In this document: one piece after another, positions 18,735 to 27,707 of the stretch
Layout: each line of letters begins with the position of its first letter
Position numbering within the stretch: position 1 is the first letter of the stretch
Program-made: the position numbers and the translations under genes
DNA from: Nocardia sienata NBRC 100364
Lineage (GTDB): Bacteria; Actinomycetota; Actinomycetes; Mycobacteriales; Mycobacteriaceae
NCBI RefSeq assembly: GCF_001613205.1
Contig: NZ_BDBX01000002.1
Location: 1 to 64,000, forward strand
Direction of reading: 5' to 3'
Length of the DNA: 64,000 nt
The notes under the pieces: generated by a model
What the model was told of the DNA's origin: nothing
Databases searched by the model: none
What the model saw: the letters and a program-made list of their open reading frames with translations, nothing else

Positions 18735-19517
18735 TCAGGAGGTAGGGAACAAGTCAACGCGATCGGAGGGTGCGCGTCGGGCCGCCCGCCTGTCGTGCAG
18801 AGCGGTGATCGCCAGGGCGGCACCGAACAGCGCCGACATCGGCAACGCGACCGAGAACATGGACAATACGTCGGCGGCAGGGGTCACCAGGGCGCTGAAC
18901 AGTGCGATGACGACGACGATGACACGCCAGCTGCCGCGCAGTGTGTGCGCGGAAAGGATTCCGAGGCAGTTCAGCATCACCAGCAGCGCGGGAAGGACGA
19001 AGGCGATCCCGGTTGCCAACACGATCTTCATGACGAAGTCCACGTAGTAGGAGGCGTTGAGGATCGTGCTGTCCTGGTCGGAGGAGAAGCCGGCGAGGAC
19101 GCTGACCATGCGGGGGAAGATGAGGAATCCGAACACACACCCGGCGGCGAAGAGCGGCGCAGCCGCAGCGGAGAAGCCGAGGACGTACTTTTTCTCGCGT
19201 CGGGTCAGGCCGGGGGTGACGTAGGCGAAGAGCTCGCGCAGCCACACCGGACTCGACACGATCACCCCGGTGAACAGGGCGATCTTCAGTTCGAGGTCGA
19301 ACGCGCCGGTGACGGTGTCGTAGTTCAGACTCGCCTGCCGGGAGCGAGCGAGTTCTTCGACGGGTGTACGCAGGACATCGAGGATCTGATCGGAGAGAAC
19401 GAAGCCGACCACCATACCCACCAGCAGCGACACCGCCGCGCGCAGCGCGCGCCGCCGTGCCTCGCGTACATGCCCGGCCAGCGGCATCGTGCCTCGCGCG
19501 GCGGTGGTCGCTGTCAC
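18735..19517 (-). CDS. tatC: Sec-independent translocase TatC
   Basis: 260 residues with six membrane segments. The cytosolic N terminus PLAGHVREARRRAL corresponds to the HLxELRxR signal-peptide recognition region. The first periplasmic loop is followed by LFAYVTPGLTRREKKYVL, a conserved TatC segment. Its GTG start overlaps the tatA stop (GTGA), so translation is coupled. TatC binds the twin-arginine motif of substrates. Confidence 0.93.
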   Translation of the reverse strand: MTATTAARGTMPLAGHVREARRRALRAAVSLLVGMVVGFVLSDQILDVLRTPVEELARSRQASLNYDTVTGAFDLELKIALFTGVIVSSPVWLRELFAYVTPGLTRREKKYVLGFSAAAAPLFAAGCVFGFLIFPRMVSVLAGFSSDQDSTILNASYYVDFVMKIVLATGIAFVLPALLVMLNCLGILSAHTLRGSWRVIVVVIALFSALVTPAADVLSMFSVALPMSALFGAALAITALHDRRAARRAPSDRVDLFPTS

Positions 19518-19756
19518 GACGCGTGTCGGTACGGCACCGCGGCGTGCGCGTCCTCGGCGATGTTCGCCGCTGTCGTGCCAAGCGTCGAGACGCGGTCTCG
19601 CGGTGATGACGGTGTCTCCTCACGCACCTCGTCTTTGAGGATGCGCAGGGACTGGCCGACGCCCTTGGCGAGGGAAGGAAGTTTGGTCGAACCGAAAACG
19701 AGGAGGATGATCGCGAGGACGATGAGGGCGTGCCAGCCGGTCAGGTTGTGCAGCAT
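19514..19756 (-). CDS. tatA: Tat translocase pore subunit TatA
   Basis: 80 residues from the ATG with AAGGGAG upstream; a longer frame upstream is not TatA-like. One N-terminal membrane helix (WHALIVLAIILLVFGSTKLP) includes the FG-xx-LP hinge, followed by the amphipathic helix LAKGVGQSLRILKDEV and a short polar tail. It lies 34 bases after the dioxygenase-like gene and overlaps tatC. Confidence 0.93.
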   Translation of the reverse strand: MLHNLTGWHALIVLAIILLVFGSTKLPSLAKGVGQSLRILKDEVREETPSSPRDRVSTLGTTAANIAEDAHAAVPYRHAS

Positions 19757-19790
19757 GATGTCTCCCTTGTGCGGTGGGGATGAAAAATGG

Positions 19791-20756
19791 TCAGTTCGCG
19801 CTTGTCGAGCCGGCTTCCGGCGGTCCGCCCGCGGGGGGACCGCCGTTGCCCATCGGGGGTTGTCCGCCGCCGGGAGCGCTGACCGCGGGCTCGGTGGTGG
19901 TGTCGACCGCGACGGCCAGCGATCCGGCGTAGCCGGAGACGGCATCGCCGGAGTAGGTCGCCATCTGCAGGTCGTAGCCGTCACCGAAGATGCCGTCGTT
20001 GTCTACGCTGCCGATCTGGAACAGGTTCTGCGCAGATCCCGTGTAGGTATCGAGCTGGTAGATCTCCTCGAGCATGCCCTGGGGGAATGCGACCTGCGAT
20101 GTCGCGATCGCATTCTCGGCGTTGGTCGCCGAATCGACGTCGGGATAGACCTCGAAGTGGATGTGGGTCCAGCGGCCGGGATAACAGCCGGGGACGATGG
20201 TCCGAAAGGTCGCCTTGCCCTGGGGATCGGCGACTTGAATCCCGCGGAGATACGTCTCGTCCTCGACACCGTCGGAGTACATCGAGTACCGGCCCACCGC
20301 GTCGCATTGCCAGGCGTACACGGCAGCACCCTCGAAGGGACTGTTGTCGGCGGCGATATCGGTAACGGTGAAGGTGAGCGAGAGCGGGACCCCGGCGACT
20401 GTGGTGCCGCCGTCGAGGCTTGAGGTGATGTCGCTCCGGACGATTCCCGATTCCTCGAGTATGTTCACTCCGTTCGTGCCGTCTGCCGGATACGGGCCGT
20501 TCGTCTCTTCGGGGATCTCGCTCGCGGCGGTCACCGATGCGGTCGAATTTCCGGCGTTGTCCGTGTTCGAGCAGGCGGCCAGCGCTAATGCGCCGGCTCC
20601 GGCACCGACGACACTCAGAACCCGGCGGCGGGTGACGAGGGTGGCGATATCGAAGCCTGCACCCTGATCGACAATATCTTCGGCAGGGCGGTCGAGCAGG
20701 CGCCCTTCATATGTCGGTCCGGCGGAAGTATTGGTGGGTTCGGGTATGCGGGCCAT
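19791..20756 (-). CDS. intradiol dioxygenase-like Tat lipoprotein
   Basis: 321 residues, start fixed by GGGAGGAA. After a cytosolic leader of about 43 residues comes a Tat lipoprotein signal: TRRRVLSVVGAGAGALALAA ending at the lipobox LAAC. The mature part has the intradiol ring-cleavage dioxygenase fold: AVYAWQCDAVGRYSMYSDG, then CYPGRWTHIHFEVYP. Tyr and His-x-His positions fit the iron ligands of catechol and protocatechuate dioxygenases. The protein should be folded and metal-loaded before export and then anchored outside the membrane. It heads an operon with tatA, tatC and tatB. The C-terminal Gly/Pro tail (GGGQPPMGNGGPPAGGPP) is probably disordered. Substrate unknown. Confidence 0.87.
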   Translation of the reverse strand: MARIPEPTNTSAGPTYEGRLLDRPAEDIVDQGAGFDIATLVTRRRVLSVVGAGAGALALAACSNTDNAGNSTASVTAASEIPEETNGPYPADGTNGVNILEESGIVRSDITSSLDGGTTVAGVPLSLTFTVTDIAADNSPFEGAAVYAWQCDAVGRYSMYSDGVEDETYLRGIQVADPQGKATFRTIVPGCYPGRWTHIHFEVYPDVDSATNAENAIATSQVAFPQGMLEEIYQLDTYTGSAQNLFQIGSVDNDGIFGDGYDLQMATYSGDAVSGYAGSLAVAVDTTTEPAVSAPGGGQPPMGNGGPPAGGPPEAGSTSAN

Positions 20757-21183
20757 TACTGTTCCTCCCTCGAAGTGACACTCGGTGGTTCATTACTGCC
20801 GATACTCGATGTCGATCCAGTGAGGATGCTGGACCTCGGCTGTAAGGTTTCTGGGAACCGCGCGGAGAGATCGAGAAGCTACCTTCCAGCCATACCGGCG
20901 CGTTCGCTGTCGACGGCGGGCGATTCGGCGGGCAGCGAACGCGGTCACCGTGATGACCTCCGACCACGGTCGGCTGGGAGGCCGGCCACTGCGCATCTCG
21001 CTTGCCCGAGCAGGTCGGCTTTTCCCGGCGGCCGAGTCGCGGGCGCCTTTCGGCTTGTTTTCTTCGCCGCGTCCCCTTGTTACGCGCACGCGATCGGGTA
21101 TCGCACGAGGTCGGCACGGCGCTCCGGAATGAGGTAGCGGACTACTCGTGTCGACGCATCGCAGGCGTACTTAGTGTCGGTGT
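20757..21183. other. intergenic region upstream of two divergent genes
   Basis: 427 bases between the start of the Tat lipoprotein operon and the patatin-like gene. Short frames on both strands have no ribosome binding site or known family. It probably holds the two promoters; I could not assign them. Confidence 0.35.
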
Positions 21184-24027
21184 ATGAGTACCGACGGGCA
21201 GCCCCACCCGCCGGCAGTCCGGGCGAGTGGAGACTACGTCACCTCGGGGTTGGCGACGATCGAACAGGTCGGCCGTGGAAAGGTCTTCGCCTACACCGCA
21301 GGTCTCGTGGTGTTCCTCGTCGTGGTGCAGGCCACGATGGCACTACCGATGGGGCACCGTGAACCGCAGCAATGTCACACGGCGGGATCGCTCGGGTTGT
21401 TCGTCGCCGCCATGATGGCCGTCGCCGCGCCGATCGCGGCCTACCGGTACTACGCCTACATATGCGCGCTGAAACTGGACCGGGACGGCCCGCACGACCA
21501 CGAGCGGGCTGCGCACCGGGTCTTCAAGATCACGTTCCTGCTGGTGGTCCTCGATATCGGGATCGTTATATACCTCGCACAGCGGCTGGCGGCCGAACCG
21601 CCGTCCTGTGGCGGCACCACCTCGACGCTGTTGGAGTTGCAGGCGCTCACGCACATCATCGGTCTTCTGCTGGCTATGGGGGTGACCGCATCCATCTGGT
21701 ACAGGGGCCTCAGGAGCCGGCTCGCGGGCGGTGGCGAACCTCAACCCCATTATGCGCGGACGGTCATTGACCCCAAGCGACCGGAGGGACTGATCCTCTG
21801 CTGCTCCGGCGGTGGGATACGGTCGGCCTCGTTCTGCCTCGGGGCATTGCAGGTGCTGCGCGGACACGGCCAGTACCGGGCGGCCGAGGCGGTGGTCGGG
21901 GTGAGCGGCGGCGGCTATATCGCCGCGGCCATGCACATCCTGCAACGCAACGTCGACCTGCACCAAACCTCCGGCAATCCGTTTGCCCTCGAATCGTCGG
22001 AGCTGGCCTACCTGCGCCGACGGACCCGCTATCTCATGCCGCACGGCACCGACAAATTCCGTGCCGTGTTCTCCTTGCTCTACGGAATCGCTGTGAACGC
22101 CGCCTTGGTGGGTATTGCCCTGCTCGCGGTGGCCTGGTGGCTGGGCTGGCTGTTCGCCGACCTCGAGGTGCTCCTGCGCACCGGTGATCGTCTGGAACTG
22201 CAGCTCGTACCTGCCGGTGGGTACTGGTACCCAGCGGTTGCGCTCGGTCCGTTCGCCTTGACGGCGGCGGTGTTCTTCGTCGAGAAAGCATGGGATCGGC
22301 TGGGATCGGTACCGGACACGATGCGCAATATCTTCGCGAAGGCGTCGCGGCTGCTGCTCGTCGTCGGGGTGCCCTCGGTTGTGCTGCTAGCCGGTGTTCC
22401 GATAGCACTGTACTTGCTGGATATGGTGTCGGCGCAGCAGAACGGAACACTGCTGGCACTGCTGGCCGGACTCGTCCACCCCGATGGCACCGGGGTGCTG
22501 GCCTTCGGCGCGACGCTGGTGGCCCTGCTGGGCCTGGGACGATCGGCCTGGAAAGGGCTGCACACCCAATCCAAGGCCACCGGATGGTCTGGGCTGGTCC
22601 TACGGGTGGTCCGCAAACAGATCGCCCCGTGGCTGGGCAGCGCGCTCATCATCGCGGTGGTGGCGATCCTGCTGTTGCGGTGGACGACCTACTTTGCGAC
22701 CACGCCGAACGCGCGCTCGGACTGGTCGCTGGCGTGGGGGGTGATCGTCATTGCGGCCGCGATCAAAGTGTTCACCGACGCCAACCGCACCTCGCTGCAC
22801 ACCTACTACCGGGAGGCGCTGTCGCAAGCGTTCCTGGCCGATGAAGACGAACGATCCGGGCAGGCGGTGCCGCTGCCGTACAGCACGGCGCTCCGGTACT
22901 CCGAATACGGCCGAGCGGTCCGCGACGGGCCCCGGCTCGTCATCGCGGCTTCCGCCAATGCCGACGACGTCGCCTTCGTCCCGGCGGGCCGGGGCTGCGT
23001 ACCGTTCATCTTCGACTCCGATTCCACCGGTGTCGTCGGTGACCGGGCGCTCACCCAGGACGGACGTCGACCCACGGCGGCCTACGAACAGCAGGCCGAC
23101 CACCGGTGGCGGGACGTGACCGTGCCTGCCGCGATGGCGATCAGTGGCGCTGCGTTCAGCCCGCTGACCGGCCGGGAGAGCGCACGCACGCGGCCGGTGC
23201 GGATTCTGCTGGCCCTGCTCAACGCACGCCTGGGGGTATGGCTGCCGAACCCGTACTGGCAGCCGCCGCCGCAGGGCAGGATCAGCACGGCATTCCCGGC
23301 GCTGCAGAGCTGGGCGGACAAGCCTGGACCGTATCGCCTCCTGCGCGAGGCGTTCGGTCACCCGTCGCTCTACGACCGATGGCTCTACGTCACCGACGGT
23401 GGGCACTACGACAACCTCGGGCTGGCCGAGGCGCTGCGCAGACGGCCGGCCGCCGTGTTCGTTCTCGATGCCAGCGGTAATTCCGACGACCGCTTCTGTG
23501 CGCTCGCCGAAGCCATCGCGACAGCCAGGATGGACCACTGCACCGAGATCTCCTTGGATCTGAAACCGATGCTTCCTGTCGACGAGCAGCGGGCCTCGCG
23601 AGCATGGGCGTACGGGATCGTCCGGCACCTCGACGGCGCGACCACCGACCTCTACTACCTCAGATCTCAGCTGGTCGCCGACCTGACCTGGGACCTGGAG
23701 AACTACAGTCGGGCGCACCCGGACTTCCCGTTCACCTCCACCAGCGACCAGCTGTACAGCGAATGGGACTTCGAGGCATACCGAGCACTCGGGCACGAAC
23801 TGACCGAGCGTGCGTTGGAGGACCCGGAGTTCGCCGGGATTCCGCAAAAATTCAGAAGCCGTCCCGCGGCGGCCCGCTCGCTCGCGAACAGGGGCACCGA
23901 CGGTGAATGCAGCAGGGTGCCGAGCGGAACGGGCCTGGGAGCCGACGGTGAGTCCGGCCGAGCCCCGCGAGGCGCGGGCCCGGGCTCCGACGGCGAATCC
24001 GGTAGGCCGTCCAGGACGGTGGGATAG
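21184..24027 (+). CDS. multi-pass membrane protein with patatin-like phospholipase domain
   Basis: 947 residues. Four or so N-terminal membrane helices precede a patatin domain interrupted by further helices: oxyanion motif CCSGGGIRSASFCLG, nucleophile Ser241 in GVSGGG, four or five membrane segments between about residues 300 and 520, then the catalytic Asp738 in VTDGGHYDNLG. Patatins are lipid acyl hydrolases using a Ser/Asp dyad. The split of the domain by membrane helices resembles a family of large bacterial patatin-like membrane proteins of unknown role. The C terminus has a low-complexity tail with three near-copies of DGE(C/S)(S/G)R spaced by Gly/Pro. No ribosome binding site is obvious. 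Confidence 0.82.
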   Translation: MSTDGQPHPPAVRASGDYVTSGLATIEQVGRGKVFAYTAGLVVFLVVVQATMALPMGHREPQQCHTAGSLGLFVAAMMAVAAPIAAYRYYAYICALKLDRDGPHDHERAAHRVFKITFLLVVLDIGIVIYLAQRLAAEPPSCGGTTSTLLELQALTHIIGLLLAMGVTASIWYRGLRSRLAGGGEPQPHYARTVIDPKRPEGLILCCSGGGIRSASFCLGALQVLRGHGQYRAAEAVVGVSGGGYIAAAMHILQRNVDLHQTSGNPFALESSELAYLRRRTRYLMPHGTDKFRAVFSLLYGIAVNAALVGIALLAVAWWLGWLFADLEVLLRTGDRLELQLVPAGGYWYPAVALGPFALTAAVFFVEKAWDRLGSVPDTMRNIFAKASRLLLVVGVPSVVLLAGVPIALYLLDMVSAQQNGTLLALLAGLVHPDGTGVLAFGATLVALLGLGRSAWKGLHTQSKATGWSGLVLRVVRKQIAPWLGSALIIAVVAILLLRWTTYFATTPNARSDWSLAWGVIVIAAAIKVFTDANRTSLHTYYREALSQAFLADEDERSGQAVPLPYSTALRYSEYGRAVRDGPRLVIAASANADDVAFVPAGRGCVPFIFDSDSTGVVGDRALTQDGRRPTAAYEQQADHRWRDVTVPAAMAISGAAFSPLTGRESARTRPVRILLALLNARLGVWLPNPYWQPPPQGRISTAFPALQSWADKPGPYRLLREAFGHPSLYDRWLYVTDGGHYDNLGLAEALRRRPAAVFVLDASGNSDDRFCALAEAIATARMDHCTEISLDLKPMLPVDEQRASRAWAYGIVRHLDGATTDLYYLRSQLVADLTWDLENYSRAHPDFPFTSTSDQLYSEWDFEAYRALGHELTERALEDPEFAGIPQKFRSRPAAARSLANRGTDGECSRVPSGTGLGADGESGRAPRGAGPGSDGESGRPSRTVG

Positions 24028-24039
24028 TCGGCACAGGGT

Positions 24040-24243
24040 CTACGCGCCGTGCCCGGAGCGTGCGGCCACCAGAGCGGTCAGTACCTGTTCGGTCCTGGAC
24101 CGGCCGGCTGTCTGCCGCAAGCCGCAGGTACGCAAGGCCTCCTCCAGTTCGCGTTGCGCTTCGAGCGCGCGCATGAGCAGATCCGCCGATGATTCGCCGT
24201 CGGCAGGAGTGACCCGCAGTGACACCAGCAAGGTTGGTGCCAC
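24040..24243 (-). CDS. small hypothetical protein
   Basis: 67 residues from a GTG, ending 12 bases from the patatin-like gene on the opposite strand. It has an opening beta-like segment (APTLLVSLRVTPADGE) and two helices (ADLLMRALEAQRELEEALR). Third positions are moderately GC-rich. No family is recognised. Confidence 0.35.
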   Translation of the reverse strand: MAPTLLVSLRVTPADGESSADLLMRALEAQRELEEALRTCGLRQTAGRSRTEQVLTALVAARSGHGA

Positions 24244-24574
24244 CGAGCGGGTCCAGTGCGCCCGCGCCCTCTCTGTCCAGGTTCACCCTGATGTGGATCG
24301 GCGTGCTCACCCGAGACCTTCCTGTCGTCTTGACACGTGCGTACCGCCGTGTACAGACGCCCTGATGATCAGCTTCGCCCCTGGCCCGCTGTTGCGCGCG
24401 GGTAGTGCGATACGTGATCGGGTCGTGTGTTCGAATCGCGGGCGACGTCCGCCGACAGCGCCGAAAAGCACAGTCGACACGAAGCGCTGGGCGCTGTAGC
24501 AGGTTCCGCCCGCGACTGCAGCGGCACCGTTGGAGTATCATGATCGGCTCGTTGTGACGAGGCCGGACGAGAAC
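24244..24574. other. intergenic region before LuxR-type regulator
   Basis: No gene recognised. A short frame starting VSTPIHIRVNLDREGAGAL on the minus strand is in a different phase from the small gene downstream and might be its lost 5' part. Confidence 0.3.
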
Positions 24575-24580
24575 TACACT
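24552..24580 (+). promoter_or_regulatory. candidate promoter TTGTGA-17-TACACT, possibly leaderless
   Basis: A -35-like TTGTGA (24552-24557) and a -10-like TACACT (24575-24580) are separated by 17 bases. The ATG of the LuxR-type regulator lies eight bases downstream, and there is no Shine-Dalgarno sequence. A transcript starting at or next to the ATG would be leaderless, which is common in actinobacteria. Confidence 0.5.
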
Positions 24581-24588
24581 TTGTTTGC

Positions 24589-27171
24589 ATGGGCGGACTC
24601 TGGCAGCTGCTCGAGCGCCCCGCCGAATACCATGCCGTTCATGCGGCATTGACGAACGGCGACACCGGCGGTGCGGTATTGGTCGGTGCTGCGGGCGTCG
24701 GCAAAACCACGCTGGCGCGCCTGGTCACCTCCGCGCTGGACGAACCGGTGCGGTGGGCGGCCTGCACCGCCTCGTCACAGGCCATCCCACTGGGTGCGTT
24801 CGCACCCTGGGTCGTCACCGCGGCATCACGCGACCCGCTCGCGCTCCTGCGTTCCGCACGGGAGAATATGCTCACCGGGCCCGATACGGTGCTCGGCGTC
24901 GACGACGCGCACCTGCTCGACAGGCTCTCCGCGACGCTGGTACACCAGATCGCCGTCGACCGCGGCGCGCGCATCGTGGCGACCGTTCGTGCCGGGGAAC
25001 CCGTGCCCGCCGCGGTCACCTCCCTGTGGAAGGACGGCTACCTCGAACGCATCGAACTGGGGCCGTTCACCGAACGGCAGTGCACGCAACTCGTCGAGAC
25101 CGTCCTGGGCGGGGTGTTGGAGGGGCTCAGCGCCGATGTGATGTGGGAATCCTCCGGGGGCAATCCGCTGTTTCTGCGCAATTTGGTCGAGGGTGCCGTC
25201 GAGGCACGCACCTTGACCGATGTCAACGGCGTCTGGCAACTGCGGGGCCCGACGGCGGTGCCCTCGGGACTCGTCGCCCTGCTCGACGAACGGTTGACCA
25301 GAGCGGGCGGGCCGGTGCGGGAAGTGCTCGAGACGTTGGCCGTGTACGAGCCGCTCGACCTCGACATCCTCGGCGAGCTGGTCGGTCAGGATGCGGTGGC
25401 GGCCGCCGAGACCACCGGGCTGATCCGGGTCGGCCGGCGCAATGGGGCCGTCGACATCCGGTTCAGTCATTCACTGCTCGGTGAAGTGGTACGCCGTCGG
25501 GTCGGCGCTGCCGCCGCGCGCGCCCGGCGCGGACGGCTCGTCGAGACATTGCGCAACCGAGATCTCGGCACCCCCGCGCACCGGATCCGGTTGGCGCGGC
25601 TGTGCGTCGACAGCGATCGTCCGATCGATATCGCATTACTGATCGACGCCGCCAAAGATGCCGTGTCCCTGTCCAACCTGCCGTTGGGTGAAACGCTCGC
25701 GCGTGCGGCGTGCGAACGCGGCGGTGGCCTGCGCGCAGCCGAACTGCTCTCCCGGGCGCTGCTGTGGCAGGGCAGACCACAGCAGGCCGACGAGATCCTG
25801 GCCCGCTTCGACCCTGACCGTCTCGATCCGTTGCAACTTGTGCAGTGGGGCATGGTGCGGGCGAGTCTGCAGTTCTGGTCACTGGGCGATATCGAACACG
25901 CCCGCGAACTGGTGGAGGTACTCCGCGCGCGGGTCGCGCGTCCGGCCCTGCGCCTGACGGTCGACGCGGTGGCGGCGGCGATGGCGGTGCACGAGAACCG
26001 TGTCGACGCCGGCATCCAAGCCGCTGAACGGGTTCTCGCCGATTCGAATTCACCGCGCCAGGCCGTCGATTTTGCCGCGTTCACCCTCGGTCTGGCGCTG
26101 CCGGTCGTCGGGCGTGGCGCCGACTTCGCGCCGATCGGGGCGCGCTGCCGGACCCAGCGGAAGTCCACCGACGGCATCATCCGGGCGATGGTCGGCTACG
26201 GTGATGTGTTCGCCCTGACCATCCTCGGCGATTTCGACCTGGCAGAGCAGCGCGCGGCCGAATACCGGGAGTTCTCCTCGGCCGGTCAGTTCGTCGGCTG
26301 GGCGATCGCGCGCATCGCGGTCGGTGCCGTGGCCACGTACCGCTGCAGATTCCGTGCTGCGATCACCGCCTTCGAGCAAGCGCTGGCAGCACTCAACGCG
26401 GAAACGTCACTACCCTGGAAACTGCCGGCGCGACTGCTGCTGACTCGCGCCTACGCCGCATTGGGCGAGGTCGAGCACGCGGAACGGGTTCTCGCCGACG
26501 CCGACGAACACAGCGGACCCCATATGGCCCTGCACGAACCGCAGCGCGTGATCGCCCGGGCCTGGCTCGCCGCTGCCGAACAGCGGCCGCATTCGGCGGT
26601 GGAATTGGCTCGCGAAGCCGCCGATATGGCGCACGCCGCAGGCCAGTACGCGCTGGAAGCAGAAGCGCTCCATCATGCCACCCGATTCGGCGATCGCACC
26701 ATTGCCGCCCGGCTCGCGGCCATCGCCGACCGGGTACAGGGCCGGGCGGCGGCGACCTACGCCCGCCATGCCGCCGCCCTGGCGAATTCGGACCCCTGCG
26801 CACTTGCCGCGGTCAGCCGGGAGTTCGAGTCCGCAGGCTTCCTGCTGGCCGCCGCCGACGCGGCGGCGCAGGCGGTTCTGATCTACGACCACGCCGGACA
26901 ACGTCGGCCCAGCGCCCGCGCTGTCTCCCGCGCCATGGCACTGGCCGCTCAGTGCGGCGGTGCGGGGTCGCCCGCGATCACGGCCGCTGCCCGCCCGCTA
27001 CCGATCACCGAACGCGAACGTGAGATCGCCGCGCTCATCGGCCGAGGACTGTCCAACCGTGCGATCGCGGAGCGACTGTGCGTCTCGGTCCGCACGATCG
27101 AAGGCCATATCTACCGAGCCTGCATCAAACTCGATGCCGCCGATCGCGACCAACTCGCCGAGCTGATCTGA
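24589..27171 (+). CDS. LuxR-family LAL-type ATPase regulator
   Basis: 860 residues. Walker A GAAGVGKT lies at residues 33-40, a Walker B-like TVLGVDDAHLL follows, then a long helical/TPR-like region from about 330 to 790. The C-terminal GerE helix-turn-helix contains LPITEREREIAALIGRGLSN and AIAERLCVSVRTIEGHIYRA. This is the large ATP-binding LuxR (LAL, MalT-like) type. It stands alone between the patatin-like gene and the papain-like gene, so its target is unclear. Confidence 0.9.
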   Translation: MGGLWQLLERPAEYHAVHAALTNGDTGGAVLVGAAGVGKTTLARLVTSALDEPVRWAACTASSQAIPLGAFAPWVVTAASRDPLALLRSARENMLTGPDTVLGVDDAHLLDRLSATLVHQIAVDRGARIVATVRAGEPVPAAVTSLWKDGYLERIELGPFTERQCTQLVETVLGGVLEGLSADVMWESSGGNPLFLRNLVEGAVEARTLTDVNGVWQLRGPTAVPSGLVALLDERLTRAGGPVREVLETLAVYEPLDLDILGELVGQDAVAAAETTGLIRVGRRNGAVDIRFSHSLLGEVVRRRVGAAAARARRGRLVETLRNRDLGTPAHRIRLARLCVDSDRPIDIALLIDAAKDAVSLSNLPLGETLARAACERGGGLRAAELLSRALLWQGRPQQADEILARFDPDRLDPLQLVQWGMVRASLQFWSLGDIEHARELVEVLRARVARPALRLTVDAVAAAMAVHENRVDAGIQAAERVLADSNSPRQAVDFAAFTLGLALPVVGRGADFAPIGARCRTQRKSTDGIIRAMVGYGDVFALTILGDFDLAEQRAAEYREFSSAGQFVGWAIARIAVGAVATYRCRFRAAITAFEQALAALNAETSLPWKLPARLLLTRAYAALGEVEHAERVLADADEHSGPHMALHEPQRVIARAWLAAAEQRPHSAVELAREAADMAHAAGQYALEAEALHHATRFGDRTIAARLAAIADRVQGRAAATYARHAAALANSDPCALAAVSREFESAGFLLAAADAAAQAVLIYDHAGQRRPSARAVSRAMALAAQCGGAGSPAITAAARPLPITEREREIAALIGRGLSNRAIAERLCVSVRTIEGHIYRACIKLDAADRDQLAELI

Positions 27172-27707
27172 GTAGCCGATGAGCACACCGGCCGTCCGAG
27201 ACCACATGCGACGGCGGCGCGGTGCGTCCCCGGTTGACTAGCCGGCCGTTCGAATAGTGTATAAGCCGGAGGCCGGAAACCTGGATGCTTCCGATAGTCA
27301 GCGGGTGTGGTCCGACGCCGCGCCGGGTACTACGACCTCCGCCGACGACACGGTCCATGCAGGGATCGGCACTACATCCCGCGGGACGTCGAGGCCATGA
27401 CAGGTGCCACTCGTCGATATCGCCCGCCGATCATCACGAAGACGAGGCAGCCGGCCCGATCCTCGGCCGGTGTCGGCGGAACAGGTAGTACGCTACGCGT
27501 TCGGTCCGGGTGCATTCGCTTCTAGCATCGAGGTCGTTGTAGCGCGTCGATTCGCAGCCGCGCCGGAATTCGGCTTCATAGGCGTAGGTGCATTTCTCGG
27601 GCGTCTATACGGCACGCGGGACTGCAGGCTCTGTCTCGGCTCGTCCGCTTCTGGTTCCGGCGGCCGTCGCGGGCGGCCTGTCCTTCACCCGGTGAGGAGA
27701 AACCGAT
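27172..27707. other. intergenic region upstream of papain-like gene
   Basis: 536 bases without a recognisable gene. Near 27234 TTGACT is followed by an A/T-rich stretch ATAGTGTATAAG, a possible promoter with imperfect spacing far from the next start. Open frames here lack ribosome binding sites. Confidence 0.3.

Noticed and set aside
22600-23847. 415-residue minus-strand frame inside the patatin-like gene
   Set aside because: Antisense shadow of a high-GC gene; no family likeness.
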